Shown here piece after piece: positions 14,074-22,037 of a DNA stretch of 43,770 nt. The stretch is taken from assembly GCA_021325215.1 (NCBI GenBank), contig JAJPHO010000014.1:1-43770 (forward strand), read 5' to 3'. This stretch comes from Alphaproteobacteria bacterium. GTDB taxonomy: Bacteria > Pseudomonadota > Alphaproteobacteria > Rhodospirillales > Magnetospirillaceae. Every line of letters begins with the position of its first letter. Positions within the stretch are counted from its first letter, which is position 1. The notes under the pieces are model-generated. The model saw nothing but the letters and a program-made list of their open reading frames with translations. It was not told the DNA's origin and searched no databases. The position numbers and the translations under genes are program-made.

Positions 14074-14460
14074 ATGGTTTTGATACCAGATAACAAGCAT
14101 GTAACCGAGGTTTGTCCCGCGGTGAATTCCGTTCTGTCGCGCATCGGCGACAAATGGAGCGTCATGATCGTCATGGATCTGGCGGCGGGGCCGAGACGTT
14201 TCAATGAAATCAAGCGCGATGTCGCCGGAATTTCCCAGCGCATGCTGACCCTGACCCTGCGCGGTCTGGAGCGCGACGGCCTGGTTTCTCGCCGGGTCTA
14301 TGACACGGTGCCGCCCAAGGTGGAATACAGCCTGACCGGGCTGGGCCGCTCTTTGCAGGAACCGGTGATCGCTCTGGGCGAGTGGGCGATCACCAACAAG
14401 GACCAGATCTACGCTGCCCGCGAGGAATTCGATCAGCGGATGGGAGAGGCCGCCCCGTGA
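14074..14460 (+). CDS. HxlR-family transcriptional regulator
   Basis: A 128-residue winged-helix regulator preceded by AGGAGG. The HxlR pattern is clear: CPAVNSVLSRIGDKWSVMIV, then GPRRFNEIKRDVAGISQRML (recognition helix) and a DGLVSRRVYDTVPPKVEYSL wing. Cys14, just before the first helix, is the cysteine position used by redox-sensing members such as YodB/HypR, so it may sense electrophiles or oxidants. It is divergent from the YceI-family gene with a shared control region. Confidence 0.9.
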   Translation: MVLIPDNKHVTEVCPAVNSVLSRIGDKWSVMIVMDLAAGPRRFNEIKRDVAGISQRMLTLTLRGLERDGLVSRRVYDTVPPKVEYSLTGLGRSLQEPVIALGEWAITNKDQIYAAREEFDQRMGEAAP

Positions 14461-14473
14461 GGCGGCCTCTCCT

Positions 14474-15259
14474 TTAGAAACTAATTTTTCCTTCGAGGTA
14501 GAAGACGCAGCTTCCTTCGAGGATCACCCGCTCGCCGTCCAGCCTGCAGACCACCACGCCGCCGCGCGGCGAGGCCTGAAACGCGCGGAACGAGGTCTTG
14601 CCCAGGCGCTGGGACCAGTAATAGGCCAGCGAGCAATGGGCCGAGCCGGTCACCGGATCTTCCGGGATGCCGTGGCCGGGCGCGAAATAGCGGCTGACGA
14701 AATCGAAATCCTGATCGCCGCGGGCGGTGACGATGAGGCCCGCGCTGTCGAGCTTGGCGATCGCCGCCAGATCCGGGGCGAGTGAGCGCACCTGCGCGGC
14801 AGAAGCGAGCTGGGCGATGAAATTGCGGCTGTCGTCGGCAACCTCTTCCACCACATCGACCCCGAGGATCTTGCTCAAACCCGGCAATTCGATGGGGGAG
14901 GTGCGGCGCACCGGGAAATCCATGCGGTAGCCGCCATCGATCCGCTCGACGGCCAGGGCGCCGCTGGCCGTGTGGAACACCACTTTCCGGCGTCCCGGCC
15001 ACAGGCGCTCCAGCACCACGGCGGCGCTGGCCAGCGTGGCATGTCCGCAGAGGGGCACTTCCACGGTGGGGGTGAACCAGCGCAGGCGGTAATCCTCGCC
15101 CTGCGGAACGATGAAGGCGGTTTCGGCGAGATTGTTCTCGGCGGCGATGTCCTGAAGCGTGCCATCGGCCGGATAGGCATCCAGCACGACCACGGCGGCG
15201 GGGTTTCCGGCAAAGCGGCGATCGGCGAAGGCGTCGACTTGATAGATGGGAACGGTCAC
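14474..15259 (-). CDS. PhzF-family isomerase-like protein
   Basis: A 261-residue protein. GTG (15259) is chosen as start because AGGAGG lies 7 bases upstream and TVPIYQVDAFADRRFAGNPA is the family's usual opening; an ATG 24 bases further up is less likely. Hallmarks are GNPAAVVVLDA, the Glu46 of NLAETAFI (the acid/base residue in PhzF), FTPTVEVPLCGHATLA and DPVTGSAHCSLA near the C-terminus, in the two-domain diaminopimelate-epimerase fold. The substrate is unknown; most relatives outside phenazine clusters are uncharacterised. It is divergent from a MocR regulator. Confidence 0.9.
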   Translation of the reverse strand: MTVPIYQVDAFADRRFAGNPAAVVVLDAYPADGTLQDIAAENNLAETAFIVPQGEDYRLRWFTPTVEVPLCGHATLASAAVVLERLWPGRRKVVFHTASGALAVERIDGGYRMDFPVRRTSPIELPGLSKILGVDVVEEVADDSRNFIAQLASAAQVRSLAPDLAAIAKLDSAGLIVTARGDQDFDFVSRYFAPGHGIPEDPVTGSAHCSLAYYWSQRLGKTSFRAFQASPRGGVVVCRLDGERVILEGSCVFYLEGKISF

Positions 15260-15294
15260 GATCAATCCTCCTGAATATGTCATAATGCAAATTC

Positions 15295-15334
15295 TTATTG
15301 TTCATTGAGTCAATATCGATATTGTCACTATAAC
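15295..15334. promoter_or_regulatory. Shared phzF/MocR control region with perfect palindrome in the promoter spacer
   Basis: Rightward promoter TTGAGT (15305-15310), 18-bp spacer, TATAAC (15329-15334). The spacer holds a perfect 14-bp palindrome CAATATCGATATTG (15311-15324), and further ATTGT/ACAAT half-sites flank it (TTATTG at 15295, ACAATT at about 15333). On the minus strand TTGACT overlaps it. The palindrome is a strong candidate operator for the MocR protein. Confidence 0.6.
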
Positions 15335-15347
15335 AATTGGAGGATGC

Positions 15348-16718
15348 ATGAGCGTATGGGTGCCCAGCCTGGCGGAAGGCGCCGAAGGACCGATCTATCA
15401 GCGGCTGCTCGATGTGCTGGCCGAGGATATCGCCAGCGGGAAGCTGAAGGAGGGCGAGCGGCTGCCGCCCCAGCGGGATCTGGCGCATCGCCTGTCGATC
15501 AGCCTGGGGTCGGTCACCCGCGCCTATGATGAAGCCCTGCGCCGCGGATTGGTCGAGGCCCATGTCGGGCGCGGGACCTTCGTTTCCGACCGGCGCACAG
15601 CCGAGGACGCATCCGGTCTGATCGATCTCAGCACGAACACGGCGCCGATCGATTTCGGCGCGCTGTCGTCGCTGATTCAGCAGGCGATGGGAAAGCGCTC
15701 GATGCTGTCGGGCGTCTTCGATTACCAGCCGCCGCCGGGCCGCGATGCCGACCGCAAGGCCGCGGCGGCCTGGATCGCTCGCAGCGCCCGTTTTCCCGAT
15801 GTGGATTGGAACGACGTCATTACTTGCGGCGGAACCCAGAACGCCCTGGCGGCCGTGTTCTCGTCGCTCTGCCGTCCCGGTGACACGGTGCTGTGCGAGG
15901 CGATGACGTTCCCCGGCATGCGCCTGCTGGCCTCGCAGCTCGGTCTGACCTTGCGGGGTGTCGCCATGGATAAGGAAGGGATGGAGCCCGGCGCGCTGGA
16001 ACGCGCGGTGCGCGAGAGCGGGGCGAAGGCGGTCTATGTGCTGCCGACCCTGCAGAACCCGACCACCCGCACCCTGAGCGCCGCCCGCCGAGCCGAGATT
16101 GCGGCGATCGCCCGCAAACAGGATCTCTGGATCGTCGAGGACGATATCTATGCGCCCTGCGCGGCACCGGACGTCGCGCCGATCGCGGCGCTGGCTCCCG
16201 AACGGACGTTCTATGCGACCTCTCTGTCCAAGATCGTGTCGCCGGGGCTGCGCGCCGGCTATCTGGTCGCGCCGAAGGGTGATCCGTTCGAGCGCTGTCT
16301 GCGCGGCCTCCGCGCCCTGATGCATTCGCCCTGCGGATTGTCGGGTGCGGTGGCGGCGCATCTGCTGGAATCCTCCTCCGCCGACGAGATCGCGGCCCAG
16401 GTCCGGGCGGAGTCGGCGGAACGGATCGCTCTGGCGCTCTCCATGCTGGATGGCTTCGCCGCCAGGCCCGCCTCGCCGTCGAGCCTGCATCTCTGGATTC
16501 CGTGCCCTCAGGCCGACAGGGCGGCTTCGCTTCTGTTCGGCGAAGGCGTGAGGCTTTCACCGGCCAGCGCCTTCGAAGCGGGCGCCGGCGAGACCGAGAG
16601 CGGGCTGCGCCTGTGTGTCGGAGCCGCGTCCAGCCGCAGGGTGCTGGCCAAGGCGCTCGGCATCGTCAAAAGCGCCCTGACCGCCGCTCCCGACCAAATG
16701 CTCCAGACGGCGCTGTGA
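15348..16718 (+). CDS. MocR-type GntR/aminotransferase fusion regulator
   Basis: A 456-residue protein. An N-terminal GntR-type winged helix (about residues 15-80: LPPQRDLAHRLSISLGSVTR, then RRGLVEAHVGRGTFVSD) is fused to a fold-type I aminotransferase domain (about 95-450). PLP-site signatures include PTLQNPTT (233-240), VEDDIY (263-268) and Lys295 in TSLSKIVSPGLRAGY, which would hold PLP. Such proteins sense PLP or amino acid derivatives and usually control an adjacent divergent gene, here the PhzF-family gene. RBS GGAGGA lies before ATG 15348. Confidence 0.9.
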   Translation: MSVWVPSLAEGAEGPIYQRLLDVLAEDIASGKLKEGERLPPQRDLAHRLSISLGSVTRAYDEALRRGLVEAHVGRGTFVSDRRTAEDASGLIDLSTNTAPIDFGALSSLIQQAMGKRSMLSGVFDYQPPPGRDADRKAAAAWIARSARFPDVDWNDVITCGGTQNALAAVFSSLCRPGDTVLCEAMTFPGMRLLASQLGLTLRGVAMDKEGMEPGALERAVRESGAKAVYVLPTLQNPTTRTLSAARRAEIAAIARKQDLWIVEDDIYAPCAAPDVAPIAALAPERTFYATSLSKIVSPGLRAGYLVAPKGDPFERCLRGLRALMHSPCGLSGAVAAHLLESSSADEIAAQVRAESAERIALALSMLDGFAARPASPSSLHLWIPCPQADRAASLLFGEGVRLSPASAFEAGAGETESGLRLCVGAASSRRVLAKALGIVKSALTAAPDQMLQTAL

Positions 16719-16724
16719 CAGAAT

Positions 16725-17396
16725 TCAGGGCGCGTAGCGCTTGAAGATCCTGTCGGCCGTGCCGTCGCGCTTCACGGCGGCCAGCGCCCGGTCGAGCGCG
16801 CCGGCGGCCTCGCTGCGGCTGCTTTTAAGCAGGACCAGTACCGGCAAGGGCGAGATATCCTGGGTCCGGCAGGCTTTCAGGGCGGGATAGCCGGGCAGGA
16901 AATGGCGGAACGAGATCGCGGGCAGCATCATGCCGTCCAGCCGCCCGGCGGCCATCATGTTCATCAGTTGGCGGTTGTCGCGCACCTCATAGGGCTGCGA
17001 CCCGCGCGCGGCAACGGCGCGAAACGCCCATTCCTGGCCGAGTATGACGCCGATCCGCGCCTTCGGTCCGGTCGGCGCCTCGTGGCCGGGCAGCCAATAG
17101 AGCGCCCCCTCGAAGGTGGCGACCGGCGTCGGCAGGGCAATCAGGCCGGCCGGTTCGTAGGGCAGGGCTTCCTCGGTCAGGATTTCGCCGTCGAGGGGCA
17201 GGGCGGACAGGCGGTTGCGCGGCGCCCGCAGGGTCTCGACGCGCAGGCCGGCGCGCTTGCCGGCTTCGCGAATGACGCTCATGATCTCGTCGGTGGCGCC
17301 GGCCCCGGAGGGGACGCCGAAGGTCAGGCAATTGCCCGCCGAAGCCGGAAGATGAATACCCAGGAACAGCGTCAGAGCGAGAGCCGCCCGCCTCAT
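16725..17396 (-). CDS. Periplasmic solute-binding-like protein (SBP family 3-like)
   Basis: A 223-residue protein; ATG at 17396 gives a normal signal peptide ([20 protein letters not shown]), whereas the upstream frame adds 14 residues. The mature part starts [20 protein letters not shown], continues with [17 protein letters not shown] and [12 protein letters not shown]-like segments, and ends in [22 protein letters not shown], the typical closing helix of family 3 solute-binding proteins. It has no transporter partners nearby, so it may be an orphan sensor or scavenging protein. Convergent with the MocR gene. Confidence 0.65.
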   Translation of the reverse strand: MRRAALALTLFLGIHLPASAGNCLTFGVPSGAGATDEIMSVIREAGKRAGLRVETLRAPRNRLSALPLDGEILTEEALPYEPAGLIALPTPVATFEGALYWLPGHEAPTGPKARIGVILGQEWAFRAVAARGSQPYEVRDNRQLMNMMAAGRLDGMMLPAISFRHFLPGYPALKACRTQDISPLPVLVLLKSSRSEAAGALDRALAAVKRDGTADRIFKRYAP

Positions 17397-17431
17397 GATC
17401 CCCCACCGCGTCCCGCACATATACTTAACCC

Positions 17432-17460
17432 TTGCCATTCTTGGGCATTATCGCTATTAA
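17432..17460 (+). promoter_or_regulatory. Promoter upstream of rpsB
   Basis: -35 TTGCCA (17432-17437), 17-bp spacer, -10 TATTAA (17455-17460), giving a leader of about 107 bases before rpsB. Confidence 0.7.
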
Positions 17461-17477
17461 CCCCGCCACATTCCACA

Positions 17478-17542
17478 CGCGGGATCGCGGAGGACGCTTG
17501 CGTCATTCGCTCCGGTGCCGGTTTCCCGGCTCAAATCCCGCG
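17478..17542 (+). promoter_or_regulatory. Candidate structured leader of the rpsB mRNA
   Basis: The leader between promoter and rpsB holds a perfect 8-bp inverted pair (CGCGGGAT at 17478-17485 and ATCCCGCG at 17535-17542). The 3' arm abuts a GGAGG that lies 28 bases before the ATG, while a GAAAGG nearer the ATG is the likely Shine-Dalgarno. Ribosomal protein S2 is known to control its own operon in bacteria, so this may be its target. Structure inferred. Confidence 0.4.
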
Positions 17543-17573
17543 GAGGTATAACCGGAAAACGAAAGGTATTCCT

Positions 17574-18392
17574 ATGTCCACTCTTCCGTCCTTCACCATG
17601 CGCCAGCTGATCGAAGCCGGCGTGCATTTCGGCCACAACACCCGCCGCTGGAACCCGAAGATGGCGCCGTATCTGTTCGGCGTCCGCAATGGCATTCATA
17701 TCATCGATCTGCAGCAGACCGTTCCGGCGCTGCATCGTGGTATCCAGGCCATCCGTGACGTCGTCGCCGCCGGCGGCCGCGTCCTGTTCGTGGGCACCAA
17801 GCGCGCCGCGGCCGACATCGTCGCCGAATCCGCCAAGCGTTGCGGCCAGTACTACGTCAACCATCGTTGGCTGGGCGGCATGCTCACCAACTGGAAGACC
17901 ATCTCGCTGTCGATCAAGCGTCTGCGCGAGATCGAAGAGCGCGTCGCCTCCGGCAACGTGGCCGGCCTGACCAAGAAGGAACAGCTGAACCTGGCCCGCG
18001 AGCAGGAGAAGCTCGAGCGCGCCCTGGGCGGCATCAAGGAGATGGGTGGCCTGCCGGACATCATCTTCATCATCGACACCAACAAGGAAGCCCTGGCCGT
18101 TCAGGAAGCCAACAAGCTGGGCATCCCGGTCGTCGCGATCCTCGACTCCAATTCGGACCCGGCCGGCATCAACTATCCGATCCCGGGCAATGACGACGCT
18201 CTGCGCGCCATCCAGACCTATTGCGACCTGATCTCGGGCGCCGTGCTGAACGGCATCCAGGCCGAGATGGCCCGCGGTGGCGTCGATCTGGGCGAGCAGG
18301 CCGAGGCTCCGGCCGAAGACCTGAACGAAGCGGAAGAGGTCGTCGAGGCCGCTCCCGCCGAAGAGACCGCTTCCGAGCAGCCGACCGCCTAA
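17574..18392 (+). CDS. rpsB: 30S ribosomal protein S2
   Basis: A 272-residue protein of the small ribosomal subunit, needed to bring S1 to the ribosome. Start [20 protein letters not shown] is the family's N-terminus; [37 protein letters not shown] and [12 protein letters not shown] are classic S2 signatures. The C-terminal 30 residues are an acidic extension ([19 protein letters not shown]), common in alphaproteobacteria and longer than in E. coli (241 residues). It begins the translation block with its own promoter and leader, and is separated from tsf by a hairpin. Confidence 0.98.
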   Translation: MSTLPSFTMRQLIEAGVHFGHNTRRWNPKMAPYLFGVRNGIHIIDLQQTVPALHRGIQAIRDVVAAGGRVLFVGTKRAAADIVAESAKRCGQYYVNHRWLGGMLTNWKTISLSIKRLREIEERVASGNVAGLTKKEQLNLAREQEKLERALGGIKEMGGLPDIIFIIDTNKEALAVQEANKLGIPVVAILDSNSDPAGINYPIPGNDDALRAIQTYCDLISGAVLNGIQAEMARGGVDLGEQAEAPAEDLNEAEEVVEAAPAEETASEQPTA

Positions 18393-18424
18393 GGTCGCCG
18401 TTCTCCGGCACTAAATTGTCACAG

Positions 18425-18452
18425 AATGGCGGCGGCGAAATCCGCCGCCATT
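18425..18452 (+). terminator. Hairpin between rpsB and tsf (partial terminator or attenuator)
   Basis: An 11-bp perfect stem (AATGGCGGCGG/CCGCCGCCATT, 6-base loop) lies between rpsB and tsf with only a weak T-rich tail. It could reduce read-through or protect the rpsB mRNA 3' end. Confidence 0.5.
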
Positions 18453-18500
18453 CGTCTAATTTCCAGTCGAATCATAGTTTTTCAGACGAAAGAGGTTGAA

Positions 18501-19406
18501 ATGGCCGAGATCACTGCTGCCCTCGTTAAGGAACTGCGCGAGAAGACCGGCGCCGGCATGATGGATTGCAAGAAGGCGCTGGGCGAAGTCGCCGGCGACA
18601 TCGAAGGCGCCATCGACTGGCTGCGCAAGAAGGGCCTCGCCGCCGCCGCCAAGAAGGCTGGCCGCGTCGCCGCCGAAGGCCTGGTCGCCGTCGCCACCGA
18701 GGGCACCTCGGGTGCCGTCGTCGAGGTGAATGCCGAGACCGACTTCGTTGCGCGCAACGACCAGTTCCAGGCTTTCGTCGCCAAGGCCGGCAAGACCGCC
18801 CTGGCCAAGGGTGACGATGTTGCCGTTCTGAAGGCCGCCGGCCTGGAAGAAGAGCTGACCGCCCTGATCGCCACCATCGGCGAGAACATGAATCTGCGCC
18901 GCGCCAAGAAGCTGACCGTCAAGGACGGCATCGTCGCCGGCTATGTCCATTCGGCCGCCGCTCCGGGCCTGGGCAAGATCGGCGTGCTGGTCGCCCTCGA
19001 ATCGACCGGCGACAAGGCCAAGCTGGCCGATGTCGGCAAGCAGGTCGCGATGCACATCGCCGCCGCCAACCCGCTGTTCCTGAACATCGACAGCGTCGAC
19101 GGCGCCGCCCTGGAGCGTGAGAAGGCCGTTCTGACCGAGCAGGCCGCCGCTTCGGGCAAGCCCGCCGAAGTGGTCGAGAAGATGGTCGTCGGCCGCGTCC
19201 GCAAGTACTACGAAGAAGTGGTGCTGCTCGAGCAGGTGTTCGTGATGGACGGCGAGACCAAGATCTCGAAGGTCATCGAGAACGCCGCCAAGGAGGCCGG
19301 CGCCCCGGTCGCTCTGACCGGTTTCGCGCGCTTCGCCCTGGGCGAAGGCATCGAGAAGCAGGAAACGGACTTCGCGGCGGAAGTCGCGGCCACACTTGGT
19401 CACTGA
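18501..19406 (+). CDS. tsf: Translation elongation factor Ts
   Basis: A 301-residue nucleotide-exchange factor for EF-Tu. It starts [20 protein letters not shown], continues [20 protein letters not shown] (UBA-like N-terminal domain) and carries the TDFVARN motif (residues 80-86) that touches EF-Tu. ATG at 18501 follows GAGG; an upstream in-frame ATG is rejected because it lies in the intergenic hairpin. The length is close to E. coli EF-Ts (283). Downstream is a small hairpin and then an inserted inverted-repeat element before pyrH. Confidence 0.98.
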   Translation: MAEITAALVKELREKTGAGMMDCKKALGEVAGDIEGAIDWLRKKGLAAAAKKAGRVAAEGLVAVATEGTSGAVVEVNAETDFVARNDQFQAFVAKAGKTALAKGDDVAVLKAAGLEEELTALIATIGENMNLRRAKKLTVKDGIVAGYVHSAAAPGLGKIGVLVALESTGDKAKLADVGKQVAMHIAAANPLFLNIDSVDGAALEREKAVLTEQAAASGKPAEVVEKMVVGRVRKYYEEVVLLEQVFVMDGETKISKVIENAAKEAGAPVALTGFARFALGEGIEKQETDFAAEVAATLGH

Positions 19407-19416
19407 GTCCAGTACT

Positions 19417-19484
19417 CACGCGGGCAAAAACCGCGTGATTTGAGGAAGACAGCGGCGGGGAATGATGTGTATCATCCCTGCCGC
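19417..19484 (+). terminator. Two hairpins after tsf
   Basis: First hairpin: CACGCGG (19417-19423) with CCGCGTG (19431-19437), 7 bp, followed by ATTT. Second: GCGGCGGGG-AATGAT (19452 on) with ATCATCCCTGCCGC (ending 19484), long with one G-U and a bulge. Neither has a strong T tract, so they may attenuate rather than end transcription into pyrH. Confidence 0.5.
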
Positions 19485-19490
19485 TATTGC

Positions 19491-19759
19491 TGCCCGGATT
19501 TCTCATATGGGCATCAATGACACGGTGGAAGAATTGCTGGCAGGATAGGCGCCGGAGGCGGCCAAGCCTGGGTGGCTTGGCAACGACGGCAACGCGGCCT
19601 GCCAGCAATTCTTCCCCGCCCCGATGGGGTCGCGTTTTGGCGGACGCCCGCCTGCGTCGCGGTTTTGGCCAAGGCATCCAGCCTTGGCCAAAACCGCGAC
19701 TTGACGGATCGTCACCCCAAAACGCGATGTCATTGATGCCCATATGAGAAATCCGGGCA
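19491..19759. repeat. Nested inverted-repeat element (MITE-like) between tsf and pyrH
   Basis: Perfect 32-bp terminal inverted repeats: 19491-19522 and 19728-19759. Inside are four further stems: an 18-bp perfect pair (19527-19544 with 19598-19615), GCCAAGCC/GGCTTGGC (19561-19568 with 19574-19581), an 11-bp pair (19630-19640 with 19717-19727) and a 20-bp perfect stem (19656-19675 with 19681-19700, 5-base loop). There is no transposase. Both arms spell a short ATG frame (MGIND). It ends 28 bases before pyrH ATG. No target-site duplication is obvious. Non-autonomous mobile element is the best reading. Confidence 0.75.
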
Positions 19760-19787
19760 TTTGTCCCCGCCGAGAAAAAGACCGATC

Positions 19788-20525
19788 ATGACGACCGATC
19801 TTAAAGTTCAACCCAAATTTCGTCGTGTCTTGATCAAGTTGTCGGGCGAGGGCCTCATGGGCTCGCGCGAATATGGTCTCGACGGAACCACCCTGACCCG
19901 CGTCGCCGAAGAGATCCGCGCCGTTGTCGATATGGGCATCGAAGTGTGCCTGGTGATCGGCGGCGGGAACATCTTCCGCGGCTTGTCCGGCGCCGCCGCC
20001 GGCATGGAACGCACCAGCGCCGATTACATGGGCATGCTGGCCACGGTCATCAATTCGCTGGCCATGCAGAACGCGCTTGAGCGCATCGGTCTGCAGACCC
20101 GCGTCCAGTCCGCCATTCCCATGTCGACGGTGTGCGAGCCCTATATCCGCCGCCGCGCTTCGCGCCACATGGAGAAGGGCCGCATCGTGATTTTCGCCGC
20201 CGGCACCGGTAATCCGTTCTTCACCACCGACACGGCCGCCGCCCTGCGCGCCGTCGAGATGAAGTGCGACGTGCTGGTCAAGGCGACGCAGGTCGACGGC
20301 GTCTATTCCGCCGATCCGCGCAAGGTTCCCGACGCCGTCCGCTATGACAGCCTGTCCTTCATGGACGTGCTGGCCAACGAGCTCGAGGTGATGGACGCCA
20401 CCGCCATCGCGCTGTGTCGCGAAAACGACCTGCCCATCCTGGTGTTCAACCTCCACGAACCGGGCTCTTTCGCCAAGGTTCTCGCGGGGCAGGGTCGCTA
20501 CACCCTGATTGAAGAAGGAAATTAA
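19788..20525 (+). CDS. pyrH: UMP kinase
   Basis: A 245-residue enzyme that phosphorylates UMP to UDP for RNA and sugar-nucleotide synthesis. ATP and uridylate sites of the amino acid kinase fold are visible: [11 protein letters not shown] (residues 15-25), [11 protein letters not shown], then [18 protein letters not shown] and [21 protein letters not shown]-type loop (here [13 protein letters not shown]). ATG at 19788 is used because the longer frame starts inside the repeat's right arm. Length matches the family (about 240). The ribosome binding site (GAGAAAAAG) is poor, and the inserted repeat lies just upstream, so its supply of UTP could depend on read-through from tsf. Confidence 0.98.
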   Translation: MTTDLKVQPKFRRVLIKLSGEGLMGSREYGLDGTTLTRVAEEIRAVVDMGIEVCLVIGGGNIFRGLSGAAAGMERTSADYMGMLATVINSLAMQNALERIGLQTRVQSAIPMSTVCEPYIRRRASRHMEKGRIVIFAAGTGNPFFTTDTAAALRAVEMKCDVLVKATQVDGVYSADPRKVPDAVRYDSLSFMDVLANELEVMDATAIALCRENDLPILVFNLHEPGSFAKVLAGQGRYTLIEEGN

Positions 20526-20527
20526 AA

Positions 20528-21097
20528 TTGGCGATCAATAACTACGCCGATCTCAAGAAAGATCTGAAACGTCGCATGGACAGCGCGGTCGACGTGCTGA
20601 AGAAGGAATTTCAGGGCCTGCGCACCGGCCGCGCCTCGACGGCGCTGCTCGACCCGGTGATGGTCGAGTCCTATGGCAGCATCGTGCCGCTCAACCAGGT
20701 CGCCAATGTCAGCGTCCCCGAGCCGCGGCTGATCACCGTGCAGGTATGGGACCGCGGCCAGGTCAAGTCGGTCGAGAAGGCTATCCGCGATGCCGGCCTG
20801 GGCCTGAATCCCGCCGCGGATGGGCAGACCGTCCGCGTGCCGATTCCGCCGCTGAACGAAGAGCGCCGCAAGGAACTGCAGAAGGTCGCCGGCAAATATG
20901 CCGAGCAGGCCCGCATCTCGGTGCGCAATGTCCGCCGCGACGGCATGGATGCGCTGAAGAAGATGGAAAAGGACGGCGTCATCTCGCAGGATGAGCAGCG
21001 CGGCCACGAGAAGGACATCCAGGCCTTCACCGACGAGACCATCAAGCATCTCGACGACGCGCTGGCGCAAAAAGAAAAAGAGATTATGCAGGTTTAG
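20528..21097 (+). CDS. frr: Ribosome recycling factor
   Basis: A 189-residue factor that, with EF-G, splits the post-termination ribosome. Start is TTG at 20528, two bases after the pyrH stop, with GAAGGAAAT as ribosome binding site inside pyrH. The sequence has the two-domain RRF pattern: long helical arms ([20 protein letters not shown] and [16 protein letters not shown]) around a beta domain ([20 protein letters not shown]). RTGRAS at residues 32-37 is the conserved signature. Confidence 0.97.
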   Translation: MAINNYADLKKDLKRRMDSAVDVLKKEFQGLRTGRASTALLDPVMVESYGSIVPLNQVANVSVPEPRLITVQVWDRGQVKSVEKAIRDAGLGLNPAADGQTVRVPIPPLNEERRKELQKVAGKYAEQARISVRNVRRDGMDALKKMEKDGVISQDEQRGHEKDIQAFTDETIKHLDDALAQKEKEIMQV

Positions 21098-21102
21098 CAT
21101 TG

Positions 21103-21840
21103 ATGGACGTTTCGCCCGCCGCCGCCGACCAGGGAGTTCCGCCGCGCCATGTCGCCATCATCATGGACGGCAATGGGCGTTGGGCGAAGCAGCGCGGCCT
21201 GCCGCGCACGGCCGGGCACAAGCGGGGCGCCGAGTCCGTGCGCAACGCCGTCCAGGCGGCGCGCAAGCTGGGCATCGAGTATCTGACCCTGTTCGGTTTC
21301 TCCTCCGAGAACTGGAAGCGTCCCGAGGGCGAGGTGCGCGCCCTGATGGGCCTGCTGCGCCTTTATCTGCGCGGCGAGGTCCAGGAGCTGCACAGGAACG
21401 GTGTGCGGCTGCGTATCCTGGGCGAGCGCTCGCGTCTCGATCCCGACATCGTCAGCCTGATCGAACAGGCCGAAGAGCTCACCAGAAACAATACCGAACT
21501 GACCCTGCTGCTCGCCCTGTCCTATGGCGGCCGGCAGGAGCTGGTATCGGCCGCGCGCAAGCTGGCGACCGATGCCCGCGACGGCAAGATCGATCCCGCG
21601 GCGATCGACGAGGAAATGTTCGCCGGCCGCCTGTTCACCGCCGGTCTGCCCGATCCCGATCTGTTGATCCGCACCAGCGGCGAGTTCCGCATCAGCAATT
21701 TCCTGCTATGGCAGTGCGCCTATGCCGAGATGCTGTTCGTCGACGTGCTGTGGCCGGATTTCGGCGAGGCCGATCTCGAACGCGCCGTGCGCGATTTCAT
21801 CTGCCGTGATCGCCGTTATGGCGTTGTGGCCGTAGGTTAG
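21103..21840 (+). CDS. uppS: Undecaprenyl diphosphate synthase (cis-prenyltransferase)
   Basis: A 245-residue enzyme that extends farnesyl-PP with isopentenyl-PP to undecaprenyl-PP, the lipid carrier for peptidoglycan and O-antigen. Catalytic Asp22 sits in HVAIIMDGNGRWAKQRGL; GHKRGAESVRNAV, LTLFGFSSENWKRP, and the C-terminal DLLIRTSGEFRISNFLLWQ with WPDF complete the family motifs. ATG 21103 directly follows a TTG at 21100; both are possible starts. It lies in the same operon as cdsA and dxr, which supply lipid and isoprenoid steps. Confidence 0.97.
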   Translation: MDVSPAAADQGVPPRHVAIIMDGNGRWAKQRGLPRTAGHKRGAESVRNAVQAARKLGIEYLTLFGFSSENWKRPEGEVRALMGLLRLYLRGEVQELHRNGVRLRILGERSRLDPDIVSLIEQAEELTRNNTELTLLLALSYGGRQELVSAARKLATDARDGKIDPAAIDEEMFAGRLFTAGLPDPDLLIRTSGEFRISNFLLWQCAYAEMLFVDVLWPDFGEADLERAVRDFICRDRRYGVVAVG

Positions 21841-21858
21841 AGTGGTTTTGCGCGTTTT

Positions 21859-21998
21859 TTTGAACCGCAGAGGCGCAGAGACGCAGAGGTGCCGGAGCGC
21901 CGCGGGCAATCGCGCTTTCGTCCCGATATGGTCGCGGCAAAAAAATGATTGCGCTTCGCGCGCGGTGCCTCTGCGCCTCTGCGCCTCTGCGGTTCAAA
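21859..21998. repeat. Inverted-repeat element with tandem-octamer termini, between uppS and cdsA
   Basis: Terminal inverted repeats of 30-31 bp (21859-21889 and 21968-21998, one mismatch) are built from tandem 8-9-mers (GCAGAGGC, GCAGAGAC). An inner pair, GCGCCGCGGGCAATC (21897-21911) and GATTGCGCTTCGCGC (21947-21961), forms a second stem with an internal loop. It fills most of the uppS-cdsA gap. The inner pair is shared with the element at 30425, whose termini differ. No coding capacity. Confidence 0.75.
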
Positions 21999-22037
21999 TA
22001 GACCGCGGAGCCGCCGCGATGCCGGGTTGGCGCGCAC

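Noticed and set aside
14481-16490. Very long leftward open frame across phzF and the MocR gene
   Set aside because: Arg-rich shadow frame opposite two clear genes; GC-rich DNA leaves such frames open by chance.
19507-19548. 13-codon ATG frame (MGINDTVEELLAG) as a gene
   Set aside because: It lies in the terminal repeat of a mobile-type element, and the mirrored arm opens with the same residues; too short and no ribosome binding site.
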